The notes under the pieces: model-generated
Seen by the model: only the letters and a program-made list of their open reading frames with translations
Told to the model about the DNA's origin: nothing
The model's database searches: none
Virus record (IMG/VR): IMGVR_UViG_3300003322_001275
Span: 1 to 38,876 of that record
DNA length: 38,876 bases
Reading direction: 5' to 3' (one strand)
From: a virus
Shown: one piece after another, positions 22,792-31,320 of the stretch
Position numbering within the stretch: the first letter of the stretch is position 1
Layout of the letters: the number at the start of each line of letters is the position of its first letter
Program-made: the position numbers and the translations under genes

Positions 22792-23139
22792 ATGACGTTG
22801 CTGGAGAAGATCGATAAGTTCCCGCCACCGCCGGACATGGAAGGAAAGCCGGATCACGAGATCAGGTTGAGACTGTGGCGGAGTTTCGGCGGCCCCGAAC
22901 CTGTCCGTCCCTGGCCTGGACCGGTATCTGATCTTTATTATGGTTGGATTGGACTGGGCCGGGACATGAACGGGACGACGTTGACGGGCGAGAGAAGGTC
23001 GTGGGTTGAACAACGGTCGAATGGATGGTCGCATGATGAAGGTGAGGTAGAGGCGGCCATGTATCTGTTCATGGTCCTGGAGAGCGAGATGGGAAGGATT
23101 CACAACGAGTTGTATCCGCCCCCGAAACAGGGCAAGTAG
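22792..23139 (+). CDS. Tail assembly chaperone T part (expressed as the GT fusion)
   Basis: The -1 frame segment, open from 22726 to 23139 when reached by frameshift; the ATG at 22792 lacks a clear ribosome-binding site, so the gene is probably translated mainly as the C-terminal part of the GT fusion. The extension reads FDQLIWGRYKRPVDGG then a proline-rich PPPPDMEGKP. The sequence has charged helices (SHDEGEVEAAMYLFM). gpGT binds the tape measure and recruits tail tube subunits in the lambda model. The residue count of the fused form is about 388. Confidence 0.7.
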   Translation: MTLLEKIDKFPPPPDMEGKPDHEIRLRLWRSFGGPEPVRPWPGPVSDLYYGWIGLGRDMNGTTLTGERRSWVEQRSNGWSHDEGEVEAAMYLFMVLESEMGRIHNELYPPPKQGK

Positions 23140-23167
23140 ACCCGACCTCCGAGAGGATAACTGCACC

Positions 23168-26100
23168 GTGGCGAAATTCCTGGTCGAGATCCTGGTCAAC
23201 GCACTCGGCGAACCCGAAGTCAGGGCCGCGTTTGATTCGATTGGTGGATCGGCGGCGGCTTCGGGCGCCAAAGTGGAGAAGGCTCAGGTCCAGGTCGAGG
23301 CTGCCCTCCGCCGCACCCAAGAAGCCGCTGCCAAGCTCCAGAACCAGATGGCGGACACGACCAAGTCCAACAAGATGATCGCGGATCTGGGAGCGGCCAA
23401 CACGAAACTCGGTGAACAGGTCACAGCGCTCAAGGGCGGGGAAGCGGGATTACGTGTCTATGCGGCATCGACCAGGGAGGCGGCCACGGCGCAGCAAATC
23501 CTGGTCGCCCAGGTCCGGGCAGGAGTGGCCGCGGAGTCCGAAGCCGGGCAACAGATCGCCAACCTGATCCGGCAGCAGATCGCGTACAACGAACAGATCG
23601 CGGTTTTGAAGGCGGAGATGGCAGGGGGACTGGGTGTTGGTGGTGCGGGTGGAGCAGGTGGATTCTCTGTCTCCGGTGTGATCACCGGTATTGGTGCAGC
23701 CTTTTCTCAGATCATGGCGTTGTACGCATCCATCTCCCTGGTCAAGAGGGGAATCAGCGAGATCGTCGAGGCCGGGGCTGGAATCGAGGGTGCCATGTCG
23801 CAACTCTCGGCCGGTGTCATATCGACCGGGAGAGCGGCAGGGTACTCGGCGCAAGAGCTGATGGATATGGCGCTCCAGATCCAGCACGCGACCGGAAAGA
23901 ATCAGCAATTGGTCGCGAGTGCCGAATCCGTACTGTTGACCTTTACCCGGATCAAGGGAGGACAGTTCTATAACGCGTTGAACGACGCGATCGATATAAG
24001 CGTTCGTCGGCATATGAGCCTGGACCAGGCTGTGCTGATTACGGGCAAGCTGTATGAAGGGTTCATGGCGAACGCGAAAAGGGTCGGCATCATCCTCACG
24101 GACGAGCAGCAGAAAACGATCAAGGGACTATTCGATACGGGGCACGCGATCGAAGCCCAGATCATGATCCACAACCTGTTGCAGAAATCGGTTGGTGGAT
24201 CGGCCGAAGCGTACAGGAATACATTGGGCGGGGCATTGGAGGCGGCGAAAAGCGAGACGCAGGGGTTGACCAGGATCATTGCCGAGCAGATGTCGCCGGC
24301 CATCCGCCGAATCGCTGAAGACTACATTGCTTGGGCACAGTCAGCAGAAGGACAGCAAGAGATCGGGAAACTCGGCCGTGAACTTGCCGATGTCGTGAGC
24401 GGACTGTACGAGACGGTGAAGGCGCTATCTCCAGCTCTGAAAGAAACGTGGATGGTGTTGAAGTCAATTCTGGAAGTCGTTGGGCTACTCGGGAAAGGTA
24501 TCGGATGGTTGACAGAGCAAATGGCGATCTGGAGAAACGGGTGGATGGAGATTGCCGAGAACCTTACCGAGCTTTCTTCCGATCTGACCGGAGTGAGAAC
24601 GAAGATAGAGGATTTCAATTTTGATCGTCTCGACAGGGCCGCCACGGATTCGATGCAGCACGTCGTTGATCTCAGACAAGAATATGGAAAGCTCGGGACG
24701 GCGGCGATCGAAGCGGCACAAAGTGAGATCAAGGCGATGGAGGCAAGGGCCGCGGCTTTGGAACAGGAGGCCGCGCAATTGAGAAGGACGACTCCTCCGT
24801 CCGAGGCCGGGTATCGCGAAGACTCGGGAATCTTGAAACCGGAGAATATCGAGAAGGCGCGGCAAGCGGCCGAGGAGGCAACCAACCTCCGCAATATCAT
24901 CGGAAATTTGAACGATCGATTGAAGGAACACGTCAAGGCCGCGGCCGATGCGGCCAATTCCGACGAGAACCTAGGCAAGGCCGCATCTGATGCGATGCAC
25001 AACCTGATGACGTCGCTCAAGAACGCGTATGACTCCGGGATCAAAGAAGCCGAAGCAGCAAAACTCGGAGCAGCGGCGTACGAAGAGGAGCGCATCCGGG
25101 CAAAGGTCCTTACTGAGCAAACGAAATATCTCGAAGAGGCACACAAGGCCAAGACCAAGGCAACCCAAGCCGATCTCGACGCGATCGAGCTGTACGTCAG
25201 AGGTGCAGAAAACGCACAGACCAGGGTCAAAGCGTGGATAGAGGCAGAGAAGTTGCTCGGCATCGCTCACGAAGAACTCCTGAAGCGGATCAATGAACAA
25301 TTCGGCATCAAAATCGATACGGTCTCAATCGACAAGATGACCGAGCAAGAGCAGAGACTGCTTCCCATCCAAGCCGCATTGAACGACGCGATCAACCACA
25401 CTGCGATCTATACCGAGGCGGCCAACATCAAGCGCAAGGTGGAGATTGAGCTGGGAAAGCAGAAGCACGATCTAAGCGCACAAGAGATCAAGGATATTGA
25501 GGACCGGATAGATCGCGAAACAAAGGAAGAGGATCTCGCCAAATCCCGCCTCTCGATCCAGCTCGCGCTCAACCAAGCCGAAGAACAGGTACGGGGTGCG
25601 AGGTCCGATGCGCAAGATTGGCAGGCGGCGAGAGACGCAGCAACACAATACGGGGCCGGGGTCGCTGCCATCCTTCAGCAATACGGTCTCCTGTCCCGTG
25701 CATCCCAACAGCGCGCGATCGAAGAACGGCTATTGGCCGAACAAGAGAAGGGTGCCACTCCAATCCAGCTTGCCAATATGCGACAGAAATTGGAGTTGGA
25801 CCAGGACGAAATCAACAAGCTCCATGAGATCCAGGCCCAGGTCGAGATCAATGAGCGCCGGTACAAGGAGCTGGCCGACTCTCTCGCGACCAATCTCTCG
25901 TCGGTCTTCGACAACTTCGTCAAGACGGGAAAGACCAGTTACGAGGAGGTGTTCGGCGCTCTCCGGGACTCTTTCCGCTCTGTCCTATCGTCCATCGTCA
26001 AGGAGTGGCTCCAGACCTGGTTCCAGGCGATGGCGCAGTGGTTGGCCCGATGGATCGCAACACAGGTAGCGGCGAAAGCGGCATCGGCCGCGGTAGGGGC

Positions 26101-29100
26101 GGGTGGTGGAGGAGGAGAGGGGGTGGATGCTTCCGGGGCCGTGACGAACATCGCTTCGTCGTACGCCTGGTCACAGTGGACAGGAGCTGGGTCAACTGCC
26201 GGATCAAGCGGCGGCATGGGTGCACTCTTTACCGGCTCGGGTGCAGGCGGAGCTGTCGGGATGGTAGCTGCATGGGCTGTAGCGTTGGCCGCGTTCGGTG
26301 TCGCGGTCAACAAATTGAACGACCACATGCAGAAAACCGAACAAGACGTGATCGAACTCAATCACAGCTTGGACGTGTCCATGCCGGCGACCGGCGGCGG
26401 CGCACACATGGACCAGTTGATCGCGGGCGGGAAACAGCTCGCGTACAACATCCAACAGTTCTTCACGTCGTTCGATGGGATATTCCAATCGTTGGATTCC
26501 TCGATCGGAGTCAAGCGCAGAGGACGGGGCAATAACACGGAATGGAAGGTATACGTCGATGGTGTCGTCACCTCCTTCGGCAAAGACGCCGACGCCGCGA
26601 TGGGATATGCGTTGATCGAGGCGGTGAAGCATTCGTCGTCGATGGGGTTGGATCCGCTCGTCGTCGCCGCGATCAAGGACTATGCCGGGAAATCGATCGA
26701 TGAGTTTAAACAACAGGTAGAGTTCGCGCAAAGACTTGCGACGCAAAACCTCCCCGGAATATCCGGACAGTTATCGTCCGCGGCTCAACAGTACTTCTCG
26801 GATATCCACCAGGCCCAGACGCAGTTCGCCTCGGACCTCTCTGCTCTCAATGACGCCGTGGCGTCTATTGCCCAGAAATTCAGCGATACCGTGAAGGGGA
26901 TTGAAAATTCGGCCCTCGGTATAGATACGTCGACGGCGGACTTCCTGGCGGCCTTGGCTGGCTTCCAATCCCAGATGCAGAAGACCTCGGGCCAAGTCGC
27001 GACCCAGCTCCAGCAAATGCTCGATGCCGCCGTGGCCCAGCTTGCCGGTATGGGCGATCATTCGGCGAGGAAACCAACCGGGGATGCTGAAGACAGTGCG
27101 GCGATCGATGCAGCATGGGAGAAGCAACGGGCCGATCTCCGAGCCCAGATTCAAAAGTACGCCGACGAGCTGGCCAAGATCCCGAAAGCTCTCACCGATG
27201 AACAGGTGTCGATGTCGGTGTTCGATCAGTTGTACAAGTATCTGCAAGGGTCGGGAAAGTACGCTGCCCAAGCCGCGGCCTACGCCAAGATGAAGGTCGA
27301 TATCGAGTTCGAGGCGATCAAGATTCAATTGATAGCGCTCAATAAATGGGAAGAGTTCGCGGCGATGTGGTCGGATGCCTTAGCCGCAGCCGAGAACGCG
27401 GCCGAGCAACAGGCGAGACAAAAGCCGGGAGGTGGTGGGAATTCGATCGCGGACCAGGCCCGATCTCTCCGTGAACAGATCGCGAAATTGGTTGCCGATC
27501 TTAAGGGTCCGGTGCACTCAGCATTCTTCGATTTCCAGCAGCAACTGGACGAGTTCAAGAAAAACGCCAAGGCCGCTCACCTCTCTGCACAGGAGATCGC
27601 GGACGGTATCGCGGCGATGACGAAGAAGTTCCAACAGGCGCTTCTGGACCAGGCCCGGACCTACGCCGGGATCGGGACGGACTTCACGGCTAAGTTGAGA
27701 GAGGTGCAGAAGTTCTTCACCGAGTTGCGCCAACTGGGCCAGGACAAAACGGGTATGCCCAAGTGGCAGGTCGACGCCCTGGAAGGTAAGGCACTGGCCG
27801 CCCTCGGTCAACAACTCGACGCGGCCCTGAACCAATTCAACGGCCTGGTCGACCCCATGGCGGCGATCAATGCCCAAGCCGATACTTTGAGGCAGAATGT
27901 CTTGGCTTACGGTCAGGCTGTGGGCTGGAACGCCGACCAGATCAAGGCCGCCCTGGACAAGATCAGTCAGGGGGTGGAGTATCAGCGCACGTCCGCGATC
28001 AACGGAATCATGGACACGTTATTCGGCTATCTCAAGGACGACGCCAAGTACGCGCAGAAGATCCAGGACTTGAAATCGAAGGAGGTCGATCTCCAGTTCA
28101 CCCTGATCCAGGCTCAGTTGATGGCGTTGGGAGCGTGGGATGCCTCGACGAAGGAGATTTTTGATGCAGCCAAAAAGGCTGCTAAAGAGATGGCCGACAC
28201 TGCAAACATCTACCATGTTCTTGGATTCCAGGCCGGCGAAAATCATTCCGGTTACGACCAGAACCTGCTCGATGCTATGAATAACGCGGCTAAGGCATGG
28301 CAGGACGGGATCGCCCAGTTCACCCAGCAAACCCAATCCCTCATGCTCAATCCGCAATTGAGCGGGTTGTCGCCGCAACAGCAGCTCGCCTCGGCACAGT
28401 CGAATTTCCGTACTCTCCTCGCCCAGGCTCAAGGCGGAGATGTGAACGCTCTCGGACAACTCGATCAAGCCCGCCAAGCCTATCTCCAGATCGCCCGGAC
28501 GATGTTCGGGGGCGGGGCCGGATTCGACGCGATCTGGAACGAGGTCATGAGCGGGTCGGCGAACGTTCTCAGTAACGCGGCCAACGAACAAGTCCTCGCT
28601 GTACAGAAGGCGGCCCATGACACGATCGCCGGAGCAGCGTCCAACGCGGCCCAAACCCAGGCGGCGATCTACGCCGCGGCCGATCAGGTGGCGAATGCGA
28701 TCTGGGCCGCGTTGAGCGGGTTGCCGCACTATGCGGATGGTGGGATCGCTCTTCGCCCGCATCTGGCGCTGGTGGGGGAGAAGGGACCGGAGGCGATCAT
28801 TCCTCTTCGGGTGTCACCGTCGTCAGTACAGAGAACCGCGGGATTGATGTCGCCCTTGGCTACTGACACAGGAAGGACAGGAAGACTACTCTCGATCGGG
28901 TCTCTTGGCGGGTCGATGACTTGGGGCGGGAAGGGTGGACACGGACTGGAGAGTGATCGGCGCAGAGAAGCCGGTGTCGAGGCCGGGATGGGCAAGCTGG
29001 CTGCTTCGATCGACAGGATGACGGACGAGCACAAGAAGGCAGCGGACAAACAGGAGAAGAGGGCGCGGAGGATGGAGGACCATGCCGCGGCTACGGCGAG

Positions 29101-29164
29101 GACGAACAAGGAGATGGCGCAGGCCGAGCGGATACGGACTATGATCGGGAAACGGAGCAAGTAA
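23168..29164 (+). CDS. Tape measure protein
   Basis: A 1998-residue protein that sets tail length and lines the tail tube. Start is GTG 23168 with GAGAGGATAA before it. The N-terminus is helical; residues 155-200 contain a Gly-rich hydrophobic segment; residues about 250-380 carry a TMP_2-like part (ARRVGI-type residues and LLQKSVGGSAEAYRNT). Coiled coils follow from 470. A second Gly/Ala hydrophobic segment lies near 1017-1050. The C-terminus has HYADGGIALRPHLALVG and EAIIPL, typical of tape-measure ends. Residues around 1351 and 1615 show an internal repeat. At about 1.5 angstroms per residue the tail would be near 300 nm (inference). Confidence 0.92.
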   Translation: MAKFLVEILVNALGEPEVRAAFDSIGGSAAASGAKVEKAQVQVEAALRRTQEAAAKLQNQMADTTKSNKMIADLGAANTKLGEQVTALKGGEAGLRVYAASTREAATAQQILVAQVRAGVAAESEAGQQIANLIRQQIAYNEQIAVLKAEMAGGLGVGGAGGAGGFSVSGVITGIGAAFSQIMALYASISLVKRGISEIVEAGAGIEGAMSQLSAGVISTGRAAGYSAQELMDMALQIQHATGKNQQLVASAESVLLTFTRIKGGQFYNALNDAIDISVRRHMSLDQAVLITGKLYEGFMANAKRVGIILTDEQQKTIKGLFDTGHAIEAQIMIHNLLQKSVGGSAEAYRNTLGGALEAAKSETQGLTRIIAEQMSPAIRRIAEDYIAWAQSAEGQQEIGKLGRELADVVSGLYETVKALSPALKETWMVLKSILEVVGLLGKGIGWLTEQMAIWRNGWMEIAENLTELSSDLTGVRTKIEDFNFDRLDRAATDSMQHVVDLRQEYGKLGTAAIEAAQSEIKAMEARAAALEQEAAQLRRTTPPSEAGYREDSGILKPENIEKARQAAEEATNLRNIIGNLNDRLKEHVKAAADAANSDENLGKAASDAMHNLMTSLKNAYDSGIKEAEAAKLGAAAYEEERIRAKVLTEQTKYLEEAHKAKTKATQADLDAIELYVRGAENAQTRVKAWIEAEKLLGIAHEELLKRINEQFGIKIDTVSIDKMTEQEQRLLPIQAALNDAINHTAIYTEAANIKRKVEIELGKQKHDLSAQEIKDIEDRIDRETKEEDLAKSRLSIQLALNQAEEQVRGARSDAQDWQAARDAATQYGAGVAAILQQYGLLSRASQQRAIEERLLAEQEKGATPIQLANMRQKLELDQDEINKLHEIQAQVEINERRYKELADSLATNLSSVFDNFVKTGKTSYEEVFGALRDSFRSVLSSIVKEWLQTWFQAMAQWLARWIATQVAAKAASAAVGAGGGGGEGVDASGAVTNIASSYAWSQWTGAGSTAGSSGGMGALFTGSGAGGAVGMVAAWAVALAAFGVAVNKLNDHMQKTEQDVIELNHSLDVSMPATGGGAHMDQLIAGGKQLAYNIQQFFTSFDGIFQSLDSSIGVKRRGRGNNTEWKVYVDGVVTSFGKDADAAMGYALIEAVKHSSSMGLDPLVVAAIKDYAGKSIDEFKQQVEFAQRLATQNLPGISGQLSSAAQQYFSDIHQAQTQFASDLSALNDAVASIAQKFSDTVKGIENSALGIDTSTADFLAALAGFQSQMQKTSGQVATQLQQMLDAAVAQLAGMGDHSARKPTGDAEDSAAIDAAWEKQRADLRAQIQKYADELAKIPKALTDEQVSMSVFDQLYKYLQGSGKYAAQAAAYAKMKVDIEFEAIKIQLIALNKWEEFAAMWSDALAAAENAAEQQARQKPGGGGNSIADQARSLREQIAKLVADLKGPVHSAFFDFQQQLDEFKKNAKAAHLSAQEIADGIAAMTKKFQQALLDQARTYAGIGTDFTAKLREVQKFFTELRQLGQDKTGMPKWQVDALEGKALAALGQQLDAALNQFNGLVDPMAAINAQADTLRQNVLAYGQAVGWNADQIKAALDKISQGVEYQRTSAINGIMDTLFGYLKDDAKYAQKIQDLKSKEVDLQFTLIQAQLMALGAWDASTKEIFDAAKKAAKEMADTANIYHVLGFQAGENHSGYDQNLLDAMNNAAKAWQDGIAQFTQQTQSLMLNPQLSGLSPQQQLASAQSNFRTLLAQAQGGDVNALGQLDQARQAYLQIARTMFGGGAGFDAIWNEVMSGSANVLSNAANEQVLAVQKAAHDTIAGAASNAAQTQAAIYAAADQVANAIWAALSGLPHYADGGIALRPHLALVGEKGPEAIIPLRVSPSSVQRTAGLMSPLATDTGRTGRLLSIGSLGGSMTWGGKGGHGLESDRRREAGVEAGMGKLAASIDRMTDEHKKAADKQEKRARRMEDHAAATARTNKEMAQAERIRTMIGKRSK

Positions 29165-29181
29165 AGGAGAGGCGGCGGACA

Positions 29182-29622
29182 ATGCCAATAACCGGAACTT
29201 TCTATCCCCACGGCATGTGCTGGCAATGGGACTGGCGTCTCATCTCTCTACACGGCATATCTGACCTTCTCACGTTCGCCGCATATGCAATGATATCGAC
29301 CACTGCGTTCTACGTGTACCGGCGCGGAGGTCTATCGCGCCTAGCTTATCCCGAACTGTGGACGGTTGGAGCCGCGTTCGTCTTCCTGTGCGGTATGTCC
29401 CACCTCGGCAACTTCCTGGAGATCTTCATCGGGGGAAAGATTTATTGGCTCACCGGGATTAACAAAATCGCGATGAGTTTCTGCTCGCTGCGTTTTGCTG
29501 CCATTCTCTTTTCTCTCCGGCAGGAGTTCCTATCCGTCGCCGAGGTTCTGCGCCGTATCCGGATGCGGGAGCGTGAACGGGGAAACGAGGATGAAGACGG
29601 ACCTGAAACGGGAACGAAATAA
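29182..29622 (+). CDS. Ethylene-receptor-like three-helix membrane protein
   Basis: A 146-residue protein; AAAGGAG precedes the ATG. Three membrane helices span roughly 20-46, 57-82 and 89-112. The layout matches the ethylene-binding domain of ETR1-type receptors and cyanobacterial homologues: PHGMCWQWD before helix 1, D28 and Y35 with the D-x6-Y spacing of ETR1 D25/Y32, I38 matching I35, and FLCGMSHL in helix 2 with C70 and H74 in the i, i+4 position of the copper ligands C65 and H69. K95 is near the place of ETR1 K91. ETR1 P36 is replaced (S39). No kinase or GAF domain follows; the charged tail is only 30 residues. Position after the tape measure also allows a holin-like role. Confidence 0.65.
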   Translation: MPITGTFYPHGMCWQWDWRLISLHGISDLLTFAAYAMISTTAFYVYRRGGLSRLAYPELWTVGAAFVFLCGMSHLGNFLEIFIGGKIYWLTGINKIAMSFCSLRFAAILFSLRQEFLSVAEVLRRIRMRERERGNEDEDGPETGTK

Positions 29623-30029
29623 TGACTCCCGTCGATCCTCTTCCGTTCACCCAATTCGGCATCCTCGGCATCCTGGGTGTCGTCATCGTGATCCTGACCG
29701 GGGTCGTATGGAAACTCTTCACCCAACAGTCGAGTGTCCAACAGGCTCGGGACAAAACCTTGATGGACTTCGTCGATCGCCACCGATCCGAGACGACCGC
29801 CGCCTATACCTCGGTCGCGGCAACCGTAGCCAGTAGTTATGATGGATTGCGAAAAACCCTCGATCGCCAATCGCGCATGATGGACGAGTTGCTCATGGCG
29901 CAGAGGGTGTTGGACCAGATTGAGAAGATGAAGAAGGACAGGGACGGGGTTGTGCTCAATCAAACGGAGATCGAGGGTATCGTCAGATCAATCATGCATG
30001 AACGGGCATCGATGAAAGGACCTGAATGA
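29622..30029 (+). CDS. Membrane-anchored coiled-coil protein
   Basis: A 135-residue protein whose ATG overlaps the previous stop (TAATG). One N-terminal membrane helix (residues 12-30, GILGVVIVILTGVV) is followed by long charged helices (RHRSETTAAYTSV, QRVLDQIEKMKKDRD). This is a single-pass coiled-coil topology as in spanin-like or tail-associated holin-like proteins, but no lysis motif is certain. Part of a three-gene membrane cluster with overlapping ends. Confidence 0.5.
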   Translation: MTPVDPLPFTQFGILGILGVVIVILTGVVWKLFTQQSSVQQARDKTLMDFVDRHRSETTAAYTSVAATVASSYDGLRKTLDRQSRMMDELLMAQRVLDQIEKMKKDRDGVVLNQTEIEGIVRSIMHERASMKGPE

Positions 30030-30304
30030 AATCACAGCTCTGGAAAAATATTGATCGTTGGGGACCCGGGGTCGTTGCATTATTGGCTGTGATCGCTCTT
30101 GTCGGTTATGGCTGGTGGACCGATCAACACATTGCAAGACTAGAAGGAGAAATCGAAGAAGCCCGGCACGAGATTGATCGCCGAATGCAGGTAGAGGTAT
30201 CACTGCGCACGGATATCCAGACCTGGGAAGCGTACGTTGTAGCGCTCCACAACTCCCTTATCGAGGCGCGAATTCGCGCGCCCGAGATACCGAAGAAGTT
30301 CTAA
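30026..30304 (+). CDS. Small membrane-anchored helical protein (spanin-like?)
   Basis: A 92-residue protein, ATGA-coupled with the gene before it. One membrane helix at residues 15-31 (GVVALLAVIALVGYGW) and a charged helical periplasmic-type domain (DQHIARLEGEIEEAR). An i-spanin-like or holin-associated role would fit, but no endolysin lies in the window and no lipoprotein partner overlaps it, so the call is only topological. Confidence 0.45.
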   Translation: MKSQLWKNIDRWGPGVVALLAVIALVGYGWWTDQHIARLEGEIEEARHEIDRRMQVEVSLRTDIQTWEAYVVALHNSLIEARIRAPEIPKKF

Positions 30305-30332
30305 GTTCCGTCAGAGAAAAGGAGGACGAGAC

Positions 30333-30614
30333 ATGGCCGGTGCAGCGTGTAAGATCATCATCAATCAGGGAACGCGGGCGATGAGTGAGAGCATGGCGGA
30401 AGTGCTCCGGATGCCCGTCGTGGTGCAGAAGATCGGACCGGAGAAGATGCATGAGCTGACGCAGAGGTTGGCGGATATCGACATCGTAGCGGTGCACGGG
30501 TGTACTCCCGAGTTGGCGATGCCCGATGGTGGGCTGCTCGGTGTGGCCAAGGCACTCTACGATCTCGGTATCTTCACCGACGACGTGCGGAAGGTCCTGC
30601 CTGGATTTCCGTAG
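30333..30614 (+). CDS. Small hypothetical protein
   Basis: A 93-residue protein with a strong AAAGGAGGA before the ATG. It is alpha/beta in pattern (ACKIIINQGTRAMSE, DIDIVAVHGCTPELAM) with a possible nucleotide- or ligand-binding-like VHGCTP turn, but no family is recognised. It ends a rightward cluster, followed by a -10-like box and the terminator-like hairpin at 30676-30715. Confidence 0.45.
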   Translation: MAGAACKIIINQGTRAMSESMAEVLRMPVVVQKIGPEKMHELTQRLADIDIVAVHGCTPELAMPDGGLLGVAKALYDLGIFTDDVRKVLPGFP

Positions 30615-30635
30615 AACGTGGAAGTCCAAGTCGTC

Positions 30636-30641
30636 TATAAT
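30636..30641 (+). promoter_or_regulatory. Perfect TATAAT -10-like box
   Basis: TATAAT at 30636-30641 just after the stop of the previous gene. No good -35 is found 15-19 bases upstream. Transcripts starting from it would begin near 30648 and meet the hairpin at 30676-30708, giving either a short RNA of about 70 bases or attenuated expression of the secreted-protein cassette. Confidence 0.35.
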
Positions 30642-30675
30642 GTGGTGCGTCGTCGTTTGACAACCTCCTCCGGAA

Positions 30676-30715
30676 AGGGCCGCGGTCTTCGAGGTGGATC
30701 ACGGCCCTCTTTTTC
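30676..30715 (+). terminator. Rho-independent terminator-like hairpin
   Basis: AGGGCCG (30676-30682) pairs with CGGCCCT (30702-30708), a 7-bp GC-rich stem, followed by CTCTTTTTC. Its position ends the membrane-protein cluster and lies upstream of the secreted-protein gene at 30728. Confidence 0.7.
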
Positions 30716-30727
30716 AGCGAGAGAAAC

Positions 30728-31162
30728 ATGAGACGGAATGCGGTAGCGAGAATTGGTATCCTGACTTTGGCGGCTTTCACGTTTACTTCTGGGTTGGCCC
30801 TGACACAAGTCGATACCATTGATGTCCACTTCGCCGATCCAACCCATAACGCAGGTGATGTATCGACCGAGGCAGAAACCACGGTGGCCGGTACCTGGAC
30901 TCGCGTTCAACTCCACCTTCCTGTATCTTGTTCACCTTCTCGCATCGAGTGGGATGGGAATTATTCGCGCTTGGCTTCGTCTTCATCTCCCGGGACGTTC
31001 TATGTCATGTTCTCGAATGACTTGAAACCGTTCTATACTGGAGAGGTGTTCGGGCATGTGGGGGTGGCACCGAGGGGACCGGGATGTAGCGAGTCGGGAT
31101 TCATCGATACGTGGATTTCAGTTAGACTTACGATTCAAGTTTCTCCGCCGCCGTCTCAATGA
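30728..31162 (+). CDS. Secreted hypothetical protein
   Basis: A 144-residue protein with a signal peptide: basic MRRNAVARIG, a hydrophobic core (ILTLAAFTFTSGLA) and probable cleavage around residues 24-25. The mature part is beta-rich with two cysteines (SCSPSRIEWDG and GPGCSESG) and pairs of FYVMFS/WISVRLTIQV strands, like a small jellyroll or Ig-type domain. Signal peptides are unusual for phage virion genes, so an exported product is likely. First gene of the secreted cassette. Function unknown. Confidence 0.6.
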   Translation: MRRNAVARIGILTLAAFTFTSGLALTQVDTIDVHFADPTHNAGDVSTEAETTVAGTWTRVQLHLPVSCSPSRIEWDGNYSRLASSSSPGTFYVMFSNDLKPFYTGEVFGHVGVAPRGPGCSESGFIDTWISVRLTIQVSPPPSQ

Positions 31163-31274
31163 TCGCGGCTTCTCCTTTCTCGAAACGTCCGCATCGTGCA
31201 GGCGTAAAGAACCAGTCGGGTGGACTTGCACACCTAGATCGGTTCACGTGGTTCGAGAGGCGGCGGCGGAGAAA
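31140..31274 (+). repeat. 18-bp inverted repeat with nested stems (candidate structured RNA)
   Basis: TTTCTCCGCCGCCGTCTC at 31140-31157 pairs with 31257-31274 over 18 bp (one T-G wobble). Inside, CTCGAAACGT at 31179-31188 pairs with ACGT...TTCGAG at 31246-31257 with a two-base bulge, and GTGCA 31196-31200 with TGCAC 31227-31231. The left arm covers the 3' end of the previous gene and the right arm ends 46 bases before the cysteine-rich secreted gene. Could be an RNA element in the leader or a small repetitive insertion. Confidence 0.6.
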
Positions 31275-31320
31275 TAGTGAGAAAACAAACGAGAAGGAAA
31301 AGAGAAAAGGAGAAAAAAAA

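Noticed and set aside
24322-25263. Long minus-strand ORFs opposite the tape measure gene
   Set aside because: They mirror the codon pattern of the plus-strand gene and lack ribosome-binding sites or recognisable domains.
30657-30685. TTGACA at 30657 as promoter of the secreted cassette
   Set aside because: The -10 position falls in the GC-rich terminator stem (CCGCGG).
31190-31270. Possible tRNA because of a GGTTCGAG string in the leader
   Set aside because: No acceptor stem, D-arm or anticodon arm can be formed around it; the string belongs to the inner stem of the inverted repeat.
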